Shown: positions 5,152 to 6,251 of the stretch, piece by piece
Layout of the letters: every line of letters begins with the position of its first letter
How positions within the stretch are numbered: position 1 is the first letter of the stretch
NCBI GenBank assembly: GCA_900756605.1
Contig: CAAEKX010000039.1
Coordinates: 1-6,251 of the forward strand
DNA length: 6,251 nucleotides
Source of the DNA: Coriobacteriia bacterium
Lineage (GTDB): Bacteria; Actinomycetota; Coriobacteriia; Coriobacteriales; QAMH01
Direction: 5' to 3'
The notes under the pieces: model-generated
What the model was told of the DNA's origin: nothing
Databases searched by the model: none
What the model saw: only the letters and a program-made list of their open reading frames with translations
Position numbers and translations under genes: made by a program

Positions 5152-6251
5152 ATGGACAATATGGAACTAATCATTACCGAGAAGAACATCGCGGCCCAGC
5201 AGATCTCTCGCCTTCTTGCCCAAGGTGGCAAGCCCGAGACGGACAAGGTCTACAACACCCCCGTGTACCGCTTCAATCGCGACGGCCACGAATGCGTCGC
5301 CATCGGTCTCAAGGGCCACATCCTCGGCCTCGACTTCCCGCAGGAGCTCATCTACAAGAAGAAGACCGGCTGGGTTGGTCTCGAAGAGGACGGCGAGGTC
5401 ATCGATGCGCCGGACGTCCCCAAGGAGCTCCCCACCCCACCGTGGAAGTCCAAGCGTCGTCCGTACATCCCCGAGGGCATCAACCTCAAGGGCTGGAAGA
5501 TCCCGTCGCTGCCCTACCTCACCTACGCGCCTATCGTGAAGCTTCCCGCCGAGAAGGACATCATTCGCTCGCTCAAGAACCTCGCTAAGAAGGCGGACGA
5601 GATCGTCATCGCCACCGACTTCGATCGCGAGGGCGAGCTCATCGGCCTCGACGCCATCTCGGTCGTGCGTGAGGTGAACGAGACCGCCCCCATCACGCGC
5701 TCTCGCTACTCGGCTTTCGTGAAGAAGGAGATCGAGGAGGCGTTCTCTCCCGCCAAGCTCACGACGCTCGATTACGATCTTGCGCATGCGGGCGAGACGC
5801 GCCAGTACATCGACCTCATCTGGGGTGCCGTGCTCACGCGCTACCTCACTTGCGTGAAGTACAGCGGCATCGGCAACACGCGCTCCGCCGGCCGTGTGCA
5901 GACCCCGACGCTTGCCCTCGTGGTCGAGCGCGAGAAGGAGCGCGACGCCTTCATCCCCGAGGACTACTGGGTCATCACCGGCAACGCCGCCCCCAAGGGC
6001 GATCATGACGAGGCCTTTACCGCGACGCATGCCACCGCGCGCTTCAAGGACAAGGACGAGGCAGATGGCGTCATGGCCCGCATTGCAGGCGCAAGCGAGG
6101 CGACCGTCGGCACTATCGAGAAGAAGCGCCGCAAGTCCAATCCGCCGGCTCCGTTCAACACCACGTCGCTCATGGCGGCGGCAAGTTCCATCGGCATCAA
6201 GCCGGCGCGCACCATGCGCATCGCCGAGTCGCTCTACATGAACGGCTACAC
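5152..6251 (+). CDS. topA: Type IA DNA topoisomerase, archaeal-type topoisomerase I, partial (3' end outside window)
   Basis: This enzyme relaxes negatively supercoiled DNA through a single-strand tyrosine linkage. The 366 visible residues cover the Toprim domain and the start of the gate region. Seen in order: ELIITEKNIAAQQI (5-18, acidic Toprim Glu), IATDFDREGELIG with the metal-binding DxDxE (153-165; D156, D158, E160), SAGRVQTPTLALVVEREKE (245-263) and NPPAPFNTTSLMAAAS followed by RTMRIAESLYMNGY (330-366). The catalytic tyrosine of the usual (I)TYxRTDS motif should follow just beyond the window. A Toprim insertion (about 75-128) and the overall style resemble the archaeal topA family or reverse gyrase topoisomerase half more than E. 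coli TopA; TopoIII-like is the alternative. In-frame ATGs at 5152 and 5161 follow a TGA at 5146-5148. 5152 has GAG 6 nt upstream, while 5161 gives the family-like MELIITEK. Confidence 0.93.
   Translation, partial: MDNMELIITEKNIAAQQISRLLAQGGKPETDKVYNTPVYRFNRDGHECVAIGLKGHILGLDFPQELIYKKKTGWVGLEEDGEVIDAPDVPKELPTPPWKSKRRPYIPEGINLKGWKIPSLPYLTYAPIVKLPAEKDIIRSLKNLAKKADEIVIATDFDREGELIGLDAISVVREVNETAPITRSRYSAFVKKEIEEAFSPAKLTTLDYDLAHAGETRQYIDLIWGAVLTRYLTCVKYSGIGNTRSAGRVQTPTLALVVEREKERDAFIPEDYWVITGNAAPKGDHDEAFTATHATARFKDKDEADGVMARIAGASEATVGTIEKKRRKSNPPAPFNTTSLMAAASSIGIKPARTMRIAESLYMNGY

Noticed and set aside
5167..6030. An open frame on the minus strand opposite the topoisomerase gene.
   Set aside because: The complementary frame encodes conserved Toprim motifs; this frame is a GC-bias artefact.

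Overview
The window is about 6.25 kb of GC-rich bacterial DNA carrying six protein genes. All but one are GC-rich with strongly GC-biased third codon positions. The gene set (Tat component, methylthioribose-phosphate isomerase, NhaC-family antiporter, ComF, archaeal-type topoisomerase I), a likely leaderless promoter and the codon use suggest a high-GC Gram-positive anaerobe, perhaps a gut member of the Coriobacteriia. That placement is inference; no marker gene here proves it.

Layout. Positions 1-463 (-): 5' part of a TatB-like gene. 540-628: first paired palindromic repeat. 626-1789 (-): mtnA. 1790-1893: divergent promoter region. 1894-3192 (+): NhaC-family transporter. 3190-3283: second paired repeat, ending in a T-run as an intrinsic terminator. 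3290-4033 (-): an AT-richer REP-associated tyrosine transposase (RAYT). 4048-4131: third, degenerate paired repeat directly upstream of the RAYT. 4143-5084 (-): comF, with about 55 extra residues built from two other kinds of repeat. 5152-6251 (+): 5' part of a type IA topoisomerase, divergent from comF.

The most notable system is the RAYT with its three flanking elements. Each element is two palindromic units (TGAGACA, two variable bases, GTGCCnGGCAC, two variable bases, TGTCTCA). In all three the units are separated by exactly 34 bp of unrelated sequence, which puts the palindrome centres 63-64 bp apart, about six helical turns. The mtnA and NhaC-gene stop codons are the TGA at the edge of an element. 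A hairpin derived from one unit lies next to the RAYT ribosome binding site. The constant geometry, the stop-codon insertion points and the possible self-control of the RAYT deserve a genome-wide check.

mtnA and the NhaC-family transporter are divergently transcribed from about 100 bp, which suggests, without proving, that the transporter handles a methionine- or methylthioribose-related solute. comF and the topoisomerase are ordinary DNA-metabolism genes, but comF has absorbed small repeats in frame.
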